Positions 1 through 8,714 of a stretch of 51,279 nt of DNA are shown piece by piece (position 1 is the first letter of the stretch; each line of letters opens with the position of its first letter). Origin of the DNA: Saprospiraceae bacterium (GTDB lineage Bacteria; Bacteroidota; Bacteroidia; Chitinophagales; Saprospiraceae); the NCBI GenBank assembly GCA_020848695.1, contig JADLHT010000006.1, positions 1 to 51,279 on the forward strand, read 5' to 3'. A program made the position numbers and the translations under genes. The notes under the pieces were generated by a model. That model did not search any database and was not told where the DNA came from. It worked only from the letters and a program-made list of their open reading frames with translations.

Positions 1-1662
1 CATCGTCGCCGTACAACTCGGTCCGGCTATCAACATCGCAGGAGTTATAACTGCCGTACACAAGGAATCCAAACTTACATTGATATCCTTACACCCTAAA
101 GTGAAATCATTCCTAACCGTCAACTCATATGTACACCTCTCAGTTGTCCCAAAACAATCCGTCGCCTCATAACACATTTCATAAACCCCGGGTCCTACAG
201 CCTGCGTAAGATCAGGTCCACATGTCTGCTCAAGTACCGTCGGTTCCGGCGTAAAGACAAAATTTGAAACGGTTAAAGTATCTCTGAAAGCCAAATTTCC
301 CGAATTCACATAGAATTCCAAATATCCACCAGCACTACTAAAATATACTGATTCACTTCCACTTGCAAAATTAGCCAAAGCTGGTACCGATAATATTACT
401 TGATCATAAGTACCTGTTGAATCATCATATTTTTTATATCCTGCTTCATCATATAAAAATGTAGCAAACACACGTCTCATCATAGCTGTCCAATCAAAAG
501 TCGCATTTCCTCTGCAGGGAATGCTAACATGTGCAATTACCTGAGATGTATCAAATTTCAATTGAATTGGATCCGGTGGTGTACCGTTTGATGTACCTAC
601 GATCATTAGATCTCCTGAAGGATCAACCATAGCAAATCCATCGGTACCACTAATTCCATCTGAATTAGGTCCAGTTTTAGTTATATATGGAAATGGAAGA
701 GGACTTTTTGCTGAAGGATAAAAGTAACTATAAAAGTTTTTAAAACTAGTACAATAGTTATTTACAATCGGAATAAGTCCATCTAACAAAGTATCACAAT
801 TGGTAGGATCATCCAATAGAATAACTGTATCTTGACTACAATTACTCAATACATGTCCCGGTGCTGTATTTACTTGAATGGTACCCTGACAAGTGCTGGA
901 ATTACCTGCACAGTCCGTCGCACGGTAAACTACACTATAGTTTCCGGGTGCTAAATGACTTGCTCGTCTTGGACCTGATATCTGAGTTACAACAACCGCA
1001 CTTGAAGTAAAAATAAGATTGCTAATGGTTAGACTGTTTACTCCTAAAAAATTATCTGATTGAACTTCAAAACAAACTCTATCACCATAAGATACAGGGT
1101 ATGATCTAGATCCTGTTGCAAGATTACCATTACCTGGTGGAGGAGTTAATACGTCGGTTAAACTCGTACCTGTAATCGCATTTTGAATCATAAACCTGGC
1201 TCTGTCTCCATTAAATCCATCACCATTGTTCATCCTGGATCTGAAATCAAAACTTAAGGTACCATCGCAGGTTGAATAATAACACACCTGATATACTCTG
1301 TTAGTAAAAGGAACTCCGTTTGTTGTACCTACAATTGTAATAGAGTCATCTCCATGAAGTATTAATTGTCCATTTAATCCAAGAATTCCTTCATCATAAT
1401 ACTCAAAAAATCTGTCGAATGAAGAGGAAATTAATTGAGTCTGAGTACAAAAATCTGTTGCTAATGGCTCCGGCCAGCCCACAACAGCTGCATAACAATA
1501 GGTAGGATTGATAATGTCCAACACTATATTTCCAATATTACAATCTGTAAAAGTTGGAGGATCTAGGTCCGGGTCACAAAAAACCTGACTCTTTACTGTT
1601 GTTGAAGTAAATAAAATTAAAAGTGCAATAAAATAGCTTTGTAGCGAAGTAATAGTTTTCAT
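1..1662 (-). CDS. Large secreted HYR-type surface protein, N-terminal part (runs off the left edge)
   Basis: The frame stays open from an ATG at 1662 to the window edge (554 codons, no stop), so the C-terminus is missing. Residues 1 to about 26 form a signal peptide (Lys near the start, hydrophobic core, VKSQ cleavage region). The rest is Cys-rich and looks like repeated beta-sandwich units: a segment reading YEMCYEATDCFGTTERCTYE followed by a CTAVITPAMLIAGPSC-type motif near the left edge is typical of HYR/Ig-like proteins that Saprospiria export, often by T9SS. A sorting tail would lie outside the window. The promoter at 1746-1776 reads into it. Function (adhesin or matrix protein) is inferred from architecture only; the exact family is not established. 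Confidence 0.75.
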   Translation of the reverse strand, partial: MKTITSLQSYFIALLILFTSTTVKSQVFCDPDLDPPTFTDCNIGNIVLDIINPTYCYAAVVGWPEPLATDFCTQTQLISSSFDRFFEYYDEGILGLNGQLILHGDDSITIVGTTNGVPFTNRVYQVCYYSTCDGTLSFDFRSRMNNGDGFNGDRARFMIQNAITGTSLTDVLTPPPGNGNLATGSRSYPVSYGDRVCFEVQSDNFLGVNSLTISNLIFTSSAVVVTQISGPRRASHLAPGNYSVVYRATDCAGNSSTCQGTIQVNTAPGHVLSNCSQDTVILLDDPTNCDTLLDGLIPIVNNYCTSFKNFYSYFYPSAKSPLPFPYITKTGPNSDGISGTDGFAMVDPSGDLMIVGTSNGTPPDPIQLKFDTSQVIAHVSIPCRGNATFDWTAMMRRVFATFLYDEAGYKKYDDSTGTYDQVILSVPALANFASGSESVYFSSAGGYLEFYVNSGNLAFRDTLTVSNFVFTPEPTVLEQTCGPDLTQAVGPGVYEMCYEATDCFGTTERCTYELTVRNDFTLGCKDINVSLDSLCTAVITPAMLIAGPSCTATM

Positions 1663-1721
1663 AAATCCTTTTTTGTAATGAAAAATTTTTCGCTAAAAAC
1701 GCTAAGCAATAAAGAACTGTG

Positions 1722-1738
1722 ATCTCTGGGATAGAGAT
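1722..1738 (-). other. Hairpin at the predicted 5' end of the transcript
   Basis: Perfect 6-bp arms (1722-1727 ATCTCT and 1733-1738 AGAGAT) with a 5-nt loop lie just downstream of the predicted start of transcription (about 1740), leaving roughly 60 nt before the ATG at 1662. A 5'-terminal hairpin can stabilise an mRNA, but no function is shown here. Confidence 0.35.
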
Positions 1739-1745
1739 TAAGTCG

Positions 1746-1776
1746 CAAATATATAAATAAGTTTAATATGTAGCAA
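1746..1776 (-). promoter_or_regulatory. Bacteroidota-type promoter for the secreted protein
   Basis: On the minus strand TTG (1776-1774), 20 nt spacing, then TATATTTG (1753-1746). This matches both halves of the published Bacteroidota consensus (TTG at -33, TAnnTTTG at -7). It is the best full match I found in the window. Confidence 0.6.
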
Positions 1777-1958
1777 GAATAATATCAATAATTCATAAAA
1801 TTTATAATAAACAATTTCTATTTGATTGATTATCTGCTACTTGTAATGCAATTTTTTTATAAATTTTTATTTGAAAAATATAATTTATTCCAACTTTTTC
1901 TAATCCATTCATTGAATTTTATGTTACTTTACACATTGACTATTATTCAAATTAAACT

Positions 1959-2306
1959 ATGGCAATTATTATTACCGAAGAATGTATAAATTGTGGTGCA
2001 TGTGAACCGGAATGTCCTAATAATGCAATTTACGAAGGTGGGATAGAATGGAAAATCTCGGATGGAAATACAGTACAGGGAAACTATACATTGCAAAATG
2101 GAAAACAAATAGATGCTTATCAAAGCAATCCACCAATCTCCAATGATTATTACTTCATTGTGCCTGATAAATGTACAGAATGCGTAGGTTTTCATGAAGA
2201 ACCTCAATGTGCTGCTGTTTGTCCGGTTGACTGTTGTGTGCCAGATCCTGATCGAAGAGAATCTCAAGAAGTGCTACTTTCAAGAAAAGATGCACTCCAT
2301 TTGTAA
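1959..2306 (+). CDS. 4Fe-4S dicluster ferredoxin
   Basis: A 115-residue soluble electron carrier. The first cluster motif is [12 protein letters not shown] at residues 9-20; the second set of cysteines follows after an insertion (CTEC near residue 68, then [11 protein letters not shown]). This spacing, with one compact CxxCxxCxxxCP motif and a second with a longer CxxC...C gap, is that of the bacterial 2[4Fe-4S] ferredoxin family common in Bacteroidota. The ATG is the first in frame and the protein begins directly with the typical [13 protein letters not shown] start. It ends 9 bp from the stop of the convergent protease gene and has no obvious partner, so its redox partner is unknown. Confidence 0.9.
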   Translation: MAIIITEECINCGACEPECPNNAIYEGGIEWKISDGNTVQGNYTLQNGKQIDAYQSNPPISNDYYFIVPDKCTECVGFHEEPQCAAVCPVDCCVPDPDRRESQEVLLSRKDALHL

Positions 2307-2315
2307 TTTTCCTGT

Positions 2316-5300
2316 CTAATATCTATCCACAATCAACTTTGTAATAAATTCTTGATCTTCTAAACCTAGTTTGAGAATATAGATTCCGGATTCAATACCA
2401 GATAAATTTAATTTTATCAAAGTTTCATTTATGCCTCTTTTCTGAATCAAGGTTGTTCCGTTAATCGCTAAAAGTTCAATACTATGGATTTTACTTTCAG
2501 CCGCAATATTTACAATACCATTTGTAGGATTTGGTGCAATTTGAATTTTTGCCCGATCCAAATTTTTAACCGCAACCTGACTTAAGTCTATCAGTCTGCT
2601 TAATTTATTGGTACCGCATGGATTGGTAACGGATAAAGTAACATTATATACTTTAGACTCTGGAAATACATGAATTGGATTCAATTCATTGCTAAATGTA
2701 CCATCACCAAAATCCCAGTTAAGCTCTTTAATTTGTGTAGAGAAATTTTCAAAGGCAACGGAGTTATTGGTTCCAATTTTTTGATCAAAAGATACCTGCG
2801 GAAAAATATACACTTTAAGATCTTTAGTAGAAATAACGGTTTGATCAGCAAGTTTAGAGGACACAATAACGGTTTTACTGCCGCCTGACGAAAATCGAAT
2901 AACGAAAGGACCATTTCCAATTGCAATTTTTGAGGATGCGCTTGAACCGAAGCTCCAATTCAATTCTGAGCCTGATGGAAGAATCGAGCCTGTAAATCGA
3001 AAATTAGTATTCGAACATCCTTCGTCTGGAGTCCAGGTAAAACTGATCTGAGGGGTGTTCTGTAATTTTTCGATAATTTTAAAATTGTCAAAATAAAGAT
3101 TCGAAAACATTCCTCTTACCAGGCTAATTTTTATAGCTACTTTTTTCCCTTTAAATAAACTTAAATCGATCGCAAAGCTGCGCCAATCAGATGTTTTGGT
3201 TGGAATCCAATCTTCATTCTGTGTCGGACTAATAGTGTACAAATTCTTTTCGCTACCCGAAAATAACAATCTAGAAGTTGAAACACCGGTACACAAATCA
3301 AGAATCTCAAGATTTAATGTATCGTAAAGCGAGTTTAATGTACTTGATTTATGATAAGCATAATCTAAGTAAAAATATGGCTCAACTGCTGTACTCAGAT
3401 CCGCCATTTCTGATACCAAATTTAATTTTTGGTTAGCATAACTGTAATTGTTATTGCTAAAAGCGATGACCTTTCCGATAATTCCATCTTTATTTAATTG
3501 TTCTGAAAGTCTGAATGAATTATTTGGAATAGCATTTTGTATTTTCCAGTCATTCGGAAAATTTACAGAATCAAAATTTTCAATAAGCGGAAATTTTGCA
3601 TTGCTATTAGAAACTAAATAATTCTCAATTTTTATAAATGTGGTATCGTTTAGATTATATTCATCCGTTACAAGTTCTGTCCAGATTGGCAATGTCATGA
3701 AGCCATTGAAATCCAGTAGAATTCCATTTGACAATCTAACCAAAACAGAATCTCTGTACTTTAGATTCTTAGTAATTGTTTCTGAAATAACAGACGCCCC
3801 AATCCGATATTTTAAATCAAATGATTTGACTTCATTAACATTACGATTTGTAATCCAAACCTCAGGATATATTTTATCAAACTGGTCACAACTAATAAAT
3901 TCCCTTGAATTTATCCATTCATTTCTAGGTTTGATGCTGATGTCATTTAAAACAACACACTTAACCAATGTATCAGGAACTGTAATTGATTTAGTCCTTC
4001 TGCTGAGTGCTCCATTTCTATAGCCTGCTACAGCATACCATAAAGGTTCGCTTCTTGAAGTAATTGGAATCTTAACCCGATTGGTATCTGATCTCATCAA
4101 TTCTTTCATTTCAACACCTTGAAGAGAGTAAACAATAAAGCTATCTTTACTGGATTTATTCCAACTTAATGTAAGTTCAGAGGGACAAAATTGTTCAACT
4201 CTTAGACTGGTAATGGGATTTGTAATGGTAAAAAAATCTGATATACTTACATTACCTGATTGTGTCAATCTGATCTTGCAAGAATCAGAGTTAACCGTCG
4301 CTGGAGTTGTCCAGTTTGTAAGTTTACTGGTACCCAATACTCTTTTAATGGTTGACCAGGTATTACCTCCATTTGGTGAAAACTCGATCAAAATTGTATC
4401 CGAAACATAGGATCTAAAGTAAAGGTTAGTTGGATCTGAAGTTGCAAATTTTTCGCCCCCGATCGGCGATGTTAATTCCAATTTATTTTCCGGAAAATCA
4501 TACAGTAAAAACAAGGGAACATTAATATCAGGAAGGAATTTCCCATGAATGATTATCTTATATTTTCCTGATTTAGGAAATCGAATCGAAACTTGCTCTA
4601 CATTATTCAAAGTATCAACTCCAGGTCTTGCTCCTTGAGCCAGACTACTAGAGTCTGCGGTTGGATTTGGAACCCAAGGTAATATCACATTTCCATCGGG
4701 ATCGATTACTTCCAAATCAATATCGTTAATCAAAACTTTTCTTGCATTTAATGAAGCTTCCTTTTCTGCCCAATAAATCATAAACTTGGCTATAGCAACA
4801 TTTTGCGGAACCTCAATTTCTACTTCTAGAGTTTCTTGATTTTTTGCAATTAGTTCTCTGTATCTTTTTTCTTTCAATAGTTTGTAAGCTCTTAATCCAT
4901 CTAATACTCCAAATCCAAAAATATAATCCGGTCCTTCAACTCCAAGATCTGTTGCAGTATTCATTAAAGTTGCCTTAATCAATGCAGCAGGCGGATTATT
5001 GCCCCTATGTTCTTTTTTATACGCTTGATAAAGTAATGTTGCTGTTCCTGCAACACCGGGAGAAGCTGCTGAAGTACCTCCAAAGACCTGATAGGTATTA
5101 TTGGGATCCGTTGAATTTTGATTCGTTCCCCGTGCTGAAATATCCGGTTTTAATCTACCATCTCTTGTAGGTCCTCTGCTTGAAGAGCTTTCAATAGCAC
5201 CCATAATATTAAGATTTGCAGCAGTGATAACATTCTTTCCAATCTTATGACCTCCGGTTATGTTACCCCATTGATTACCTGCTCCGTAACCGCATTCCAA

Positions 5301-6293
5301 ATTATTGCTATTGCCTGCTGAAAAACAGTGAAGCAAGGTTGGATTCTCCCATCCCTGTTTATCAACTATCTGAGTAATATATGTATAGCCTGCATTACAT
5401 CCGTTGGAATAAGATGAATTTGTAATTACTACTCCCTCGTTCAAATGCAAGTTCATTGTATTATCTAAAAAGTCATCCTGGTAATTTATTACATAAACCT
5501 TACATCTAGGAGCCATTCCTTCCATTACCGGATCAACATTGGCTGCTCCTCCAATGATTCCGGCCACACCATCACCATGCGTTCCGTCTGCTCCATATGT
5601 TAGATTAACCAGTCTTTTATTAAAATCAATATGAGGTCCAACCGGTCCATCATCTCTTACCAATACATTTACACCTTCTCCATCAAGATCAATACCGGAG
5701 GGATCATTTTGACCTATTAAATTTACTCTGTGCATACTTCTGCCTTCTCTGTCTTCAGGTACTCCTTTCTCTGGCGTACAAGATATAAATTGAACCCAGG
5801 GTTCATTAGCTAAATTATGGATCAATTCTGAACTTGTTTCGATCAAAAGCAGTCTATAAGCTTCATGCATTCTGGAAACTTCGATTCCAAGTTGGTTACA
5901 TCGCAATAATATGTCATCAGATTTCAGTAAGGGCAGGAATTGTATTGTCAGTTTCTGTTGTTTCTTTTCATAACAGAAATCACCTTTAGCAATTGACTCA
6001 GACAATTTGTTTTCAGATGTAAGTTTCGAAAATTCTATATTTCTATCTTCCATATTGTTGAAATAGTCTGCAATGCAACTGACAAGATATCTTGTACCAT
6101 CAAGATATTCATGGATAACTAATCCTTGCTCCAGCAATCTATCCTTCTCCTGAGCAGTTACAAGGTTTTTCATATCTGCAATTGCGTAGAACCTATTGTT
6201 TACCTTGGTAAAAAGAATCTCTGAGAACTGACCAAATATATTCTGCATTTGCAAAATATAAATACAAAATACAAGTATGGAATTTTTTATCAT
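2316..6293 (-). CDS. Subtilisin-like S8 serine protease with T9SS C-terminal sorting domain
   Basis: About 1325 aa. I start at the ATG at 6293, which gives a clean signal peptide (MIKNSILVFCIYILQMQNIFGQ) 5 nt after the upstream stop; a TTG at 6302 is also possible. Order of parts: signal peptide, propeptide (about 25-175), S8 catalytic domain with Asp214 (VRDDG), His239 (HGDGVAG), oxyanion Asn328 (SAGN) and Ser408 (GGTSAASP), then beta-sandwich and Fn3-like segments, a PKD domain (WDFGDG near 1195) and a T9SS type A tail (NPTNG near 1254 to the end). The His motif is HGDG rather than the usual HGTH. It is the last gene of the exosortase operon. The propeptide resembles the protein encoded just upstream. 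Probably exported by T9SS and surface-anchored or released; substrate unknown. Confidence 0.9.
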   Translation of the reverse strand: MIKNSILVFCIYILQMQNIFGQFSEILFTKVNNRFYAIADMKNLVTAQEKDRLLEQGLVIHEYLDGTRYLVSCIADYFNNMEDRNIEFSKLTSENKLSESIAKGDFCYEKKQQKLTIQFLPLLKSDDILLRCNQLGIEVSRMHEAYRLLLIETSSELIHNLANEPWVQFISCTPEKGVPEDREGRSMHRVNLIGQNDPSGIDLDGEGVNVLVRDDGPVGPHIDFNKRLVNLTYGADGTHGDGVAGIIGGAANVDPVMEGMAPRCKVYVINYQDDFLDNTMNLHLNEGVVITNSSYSNGCNAGYTYITQIVDKQGWENPTLLHCFSAGNSNNLECGYGAGNQWGNITGGHKIGKNVITAANLNIMGAIESSSSRGPTRDGRLKPDISARGTNQNSTDPNNTYQVFGGTSAASPGVAGTATLLYQAYKKEHRGNNPPAALIKATLMNTATDLGVEGPDYIFGFGVLDGLRAYKLLKEKRYRELIAKNQETLEVEIEVPQNVAIAKFMIYWAEKEASLNARKVLINDIDLEVIDPDGNVILPWVPNPTADSSSLAQGARPGVDTLNNVEQVSIRFPKSGKYKIIIHGKFLPDINVPLFLLYDFPENKLELTSPIGGEKFATSDPTNLYFRSYVSDTILIEFSPNGGNTWSTIKRVLGTSKLTNWTTPATVNSDSCKIRLTQSGNVSISDFFTITNPITSLRVEQFCPSELTLSWNKSSKDSFIVYSLQGVEMKELMRSDTNRVKIPITSRSEPLWYAVAGYRNGALSRRTKSITVPDTLVKCVVLNDISIKPRNEWINSREFISCDQFDKIYPEVWITNRNVNEVKSFDLKYRIGASVISETITKNLKYRDSVLVRLSNGILLDFNGFMTLPIWTELVTDEYNLNDTTFIKIENYLVSNSNAKFPLIENFDSVNFPNDWKIQNAIPNNSFRLSEQLNKDGIIGKVIAFSNNNYSYANQKLNLVSEMADLSTAVEPYFYLDYAYHKSSTLNSLYDTLNLEILDLCTGVSTSRLLFSGSEKNLYTISPTQNEDWIPTKTSDWRSFAIDLSLFKGKKVAIKISLVRGMFSNLYFDNFKIIEKLQNTPQISFTWTPDEGCSNTNFRFTGSILPSGSELNWSFGSSASSKIAIGNGPFVIRFSSGGSKTVIVSSKLADQTVISTKDLKVYIFPQVSFDQKIGTNNSVAFENFSTQIKELNWDFGDGTFSNELNPIHVFPESKVYNVTLSVTNPCGTNKLSRLIDLSQVAVKNLDRAKIQIAPNPTNGIVNIAAESKIHSIELLAINGTTLIQKRGINETLIKLNLSGIESGIYILKLGLEDQEFITKLIVDRY

Positions 6294-6298
6294 TTCAA

Positions 6299-6829
6299 TC
6301 AATATTTTAAATCAGGAATATCATTTGATTTCATAATGCTCACGTGTTTTACACAAGGATGACTAACAATATCTTTTACAAATTTTTTCTGCGTATCCAT
6401 CCGGTAGTATTGATTGTTATAATTTACAATTTTTCCATAAGACTTAAATTCATCCTCATTCAATCGTATAAATGACTGTATCACAATACTACAAGGCGTT
6501 AAATCGCCTTCAAAATTCTTCAAAACTATGCCTTCTGAAAGTTTGTCATCAAGCTTGTAATCTTTCAAGTTCTTGATAGGGCTTGCTGAAAGTTTCTTTA
6601 TCGGATAATTCTTTCTCCAAATTCCCTGATAGACCATATCAAACAAATATTCCTGAACAATAATTCCCTGAGTTTCCAATGATTTTTTCTCTTCTTCCGT
6701 TAATATTCGTTTTGCTTCGATCATTCCAAAATTAAAATCTCCGCAATCCGTAGACTTTAATTCAGTATAATGAAGAGCTGATTTGCAAGAAAATCCCAAT
6801 ATAAAGAATAATATTAAAAATTTATACAT
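6299..6829 (-). CDS. Small secreted protein or lipoprotein resembling the S8 protease propeptide
   Basis: 176 aa with an N-terminal hydrophobic segment and Cys15 in an imperfect lipobox (LGFSC). I see no catalytic motif. The mature part aligns by eye with the N-terminal 170 residues of the protease encoded 5 nt downstream: EKKSLETQGIIVQEYL here against EKDRLLEQGLVIHEYL there, then LSEGI against LSESI, and a C-terminal segment VSHPCVKHVSIM against LANEPWVQFISC. So it looks like a free-standing copy of the propeptide. In subtilases, propeptides fold the enzyme and inhibit it, and free I9-like copies act as inhibitors. A role as inhibitor or chaperone of the neighbouring protease is my inference. 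The ATG overlaps the upstream stop by 8 nt, which suggests translational coupling. Confidence 0.7.
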   Translation of the reverse strand: MYKFLILFFILGFSCKSALHYTELKSTDCGDFNFGMIEAKRILTEEEKKSLETQGIIVQEYLFDMVYQGIWRKNYPIKKLSASPIKNLKDYKLDDKLSEGIVLKNFEGDLTPCSIVIQSFIRLNEDEFKSYGKIVNYNNQYYRMDTQKKFVKDIVSHPCVKHVSIMKSNDIPDLKY

Positions 6830-7466
6830 TTCTTCCTAATGCGTTAAACTGTTCAACAAATTTACTATTTCTGAATCCAAATATAAGCCATAAGATAAAT
6901 CCAAGCATTAACGTAAAACCCAATGAAAATATTCCTAACAACCTACTTAAAAAATTCATTGCAGAATCTCCTAATTCATATACACCTATTCGAGCATTCG
7001 ACATTTCAAATAAGGTCAATAAACATAATTTAAACAAAATAAAAATAATTATGCTCACCATAGTTATAGAAATTCCTTTAAGTTTTTCTTTTATCCTTAA
7101 AGGTGTTGCAATAAAAATACTAAGTATAAAAAAAATTGGAACAACAAACATTTCGAACAGATGCAATTCCAAGGAACGGGTAGGAATTGTAGCATATCGC
7201 TGTCCTGAGGACCTGGCATCTTCCATTGCCTTTCTAATGAGATAAGGATTACCATAGATCAGGTACATTTCAGAATCGGAGTTGCTTCGATCTTTTAAAT
7301 TCTGTTGCGAAATATCAGCACTTGGAAAACTAGATGAACAGGTAACTGTAGAAATAAATCGTAAACTTTTATTCAGCGGACCTTTTACAACTGAGAATTG
7401 ATATAAACCAAGCAAGACTAAGTAAGTAAGTACAAAGAATCCGGCAAACTTTAGAACTTCCTTCAC
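6822..7466 (-). CDS. Four-helix membrane protein encoded beside the exosortase
   Basis: 214 aa, starting at GTG (7466), 9 nt after the exosortase stop; no in-frame ATG occurs before residue 67. Predicted helices lie near residues 5-25, 105-125, 133-153 and 176-198. The stretch between the first two, about 80 residues, is probably periplasmic and contains Cys43. I do not recognise the family. Its position directly after the exosortase suggests an accessory protein; a dedicated membrane partner beside an exosortase is a known arrangement in other lineages. The 3' end overlaps the next gene by 8 nt. Confidence 0.65.
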   Translation of the reverse strand: MKEVLKFAGFFVLTYLVLLGLYQFSVVKGPLNKSLRFISTVTCSSSFPSADISQQNLKDRSNSDSEMYLIYGNPYLIRKAMEDARSSGQRYATIPTRSLELHLFEMFVVPIFFILSIFIATPLRIKEKLKGISITMVSIIIFILFKLCLLTLFEMSNARIGVYELGDSAMNFLSRLLGIFSLGFTLMLGFILWLIFGFRNSKFVEQFNALGRNV

Positions 7467-7475
7467 GGGATTACT

Positions 7476-7976
7476 TTAGTTTCTTTTATTAATAATTCGA
7501 TTAACCCAAATGAGCCACAACAGTACGCTGATCATCATAAAGATAATTACACCTCCATGCAAATGCAACAGTTCAAATGCCTTTGGCCAATAAATACCGG
7601 AATAATACAAAAGTGCAATTCTAAAAATATTAAGAACAAATAAAATTAATAAACCGTATAGAATAGCAGGCATTTTCTCCTTAAGACTTACGACAGGTAA
7701 AGCTATTAAGGCTATCAGATACAATGCCGTTGCTTCTAAACCATCGCAGCCACCTCGAATACTTACTTTAAATAAATCTCCGATAATATTATCTCCCTCA
7801 ACATGAGTTTTTTCTCCAATAAATCCTAACATGAAGGAAGCAAGCTTCGCCTGAAAATTTAAGAGACCCGGCATTATCCATTTTTCATATATAGGGGAGT
7901 AATAGAATAAATAAAAAAGCAACATGCCTCCAATAAAAGCAATTAAAAATCTCCAGAGTATGTTAAACTTTCTCAT
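7476..7976 (-). CDS. Exosortase/archaeosortase-family transpeptidase (possibly XrtH-like)
   Basis: 166 aa, nearly all transmembrane. The three family signature regions are present in order: RGGCDGLEA with nucleophile Cys77, NIFRIALLYYSG with Arg119, and LLHLHGG with His138 (or His140). Exosortases cut a C-terminal signal made of a short motif, a transmembrane helix and a basic tail, and transfer the protein to the envelope. At 166 aa this is a compact member with only the core domain. A protein with an IPTL-CTERM-like tail is encoded at 12426-13247. The IPTLxxWG signal is established as the partner of exosortase H, so an XrtH-like type is plausible, but I assign it by association and not by alignment. 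Third gene of a six-gene operon, 7 nt after the previous stop. Confidence 0.88.
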   Translation of the reverse strand: MRKFNILWRFLIAFIGGMLLFYLFYYSPIYEKWIMPGLLNFQAKLASFMLGFIGEKTHVEGDNIIGDLFKVSIRGGCDGLEATALYLIALIALPVVSLKEKMPAILYGLLILFVLNIFRIALLYYSGIYWPKAFELLHLHGGVIIFMMISVLLWLIWVNRIINKRN

Positions 7977-7983
7977 TCAAGAA

Positions 7984-8709
7984 TTAATTCTCTCCCGCTT
8001 GTGCTCTTTTGAATAATCTATCTATATACTCGTAATCAATAGGATCTTTTTTTAACAAAATCTTTATTGAGTCTGCCAATTTACCCGGATGTTTACCAAA
8101 CCATTTTGCCTGAACGATAGAGTCTGAAATTCTTTTATTAGCAGGATCTAACTTGATTAGATTTCTTAGTGAGTCATTCAATCGCAGGGTCATATCGTAT
8201 GGACTGAGCTTGTACAATCTCACAGAACCAAAATTCCATCCGTCAGAAAGTAGTATCGCTTCTTTCACTTCCAATACAAAGATTTCGTTATTCTGATGAA
8301 TATATCCTTCCAGGTCAAGTTTATAATACGGCCTGTAATTATTTACATAGTTATTAAAGTCAACCGTATCCAACTGAACAAAACTTAAGTTGAATTTCTC
8401 AATAGAGTCTCTGAGTTTCCTGAACATAATTCGTGCAGAATCTTTCATTTTTTCAAATTGTGAATTATCTGACAAGATCATGTTCTCATAATCTATCATA
8501 TTCTTTCTTAGATCATTATATGATTTTAATGATTGTCTAATCTTGGAAGCAGTCTCGACCCGATCAAAAAATTGCAATGAATCATTTTTGAAAGCTGATT
8601 CAAGAATTTCATTTGCAAAAATGGTTGGAGTCATAATCTCATGCTTCAAGTATTTACAAGAAATTAATCCTAAACCAATCGCTAAATATGCAAAAAAATA
8701 CTTCAACAT
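7984..8709 (-). CDS. Unrecognised lipoprotein in the exosortase operon
   Basis: 241 aa with a clear lipoprotein signal: hydrophobic segment ending in LISC, lipidated Cys18. The mature protein is charged and mostly helical (many Asp, Lys, Ser, Leu) with a central segment rich in Tyr and Asn (NNYVNNYRPYYKLDLEGYIH). No known domain or catalytic motif is visible. It starts 5 nt after the VCBS lipoprotein stop and ends 7 nt before the exosortase, so it is almost certainly co-transcribed. Function unknown. Confidence 0.75.
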   Translation of the reverse strand: MLKYFFAYLAIGLGLISCKYLKHEIMTPTIFANEILESAFKNDSLQFFDRVETASKIRQSLKSYNDLRKNMIDYENMILSDNSQFEKMKDSARIMFRKLRDSIEKFNLSFVQLDTVDFNNYVNNYRPYYKLDLEGYIHQNNEIFVLEVKEAILLSDGWNFGSVRLYKLSPYDMTLRLNDSLRNLIKLDPANKRISDSIVQAKWFGKHPGKLADSIKILLKKDPIDYEYIDRLFKRAQAGEN

Positions 8710-8714
8710 TACAA

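Noticed and set aside
1947-2267. 106-codon frame opposite the ferredoxin
   Set aside because: Antisense shadow; the ferredoxin frame has both iron-sulfur motifs.
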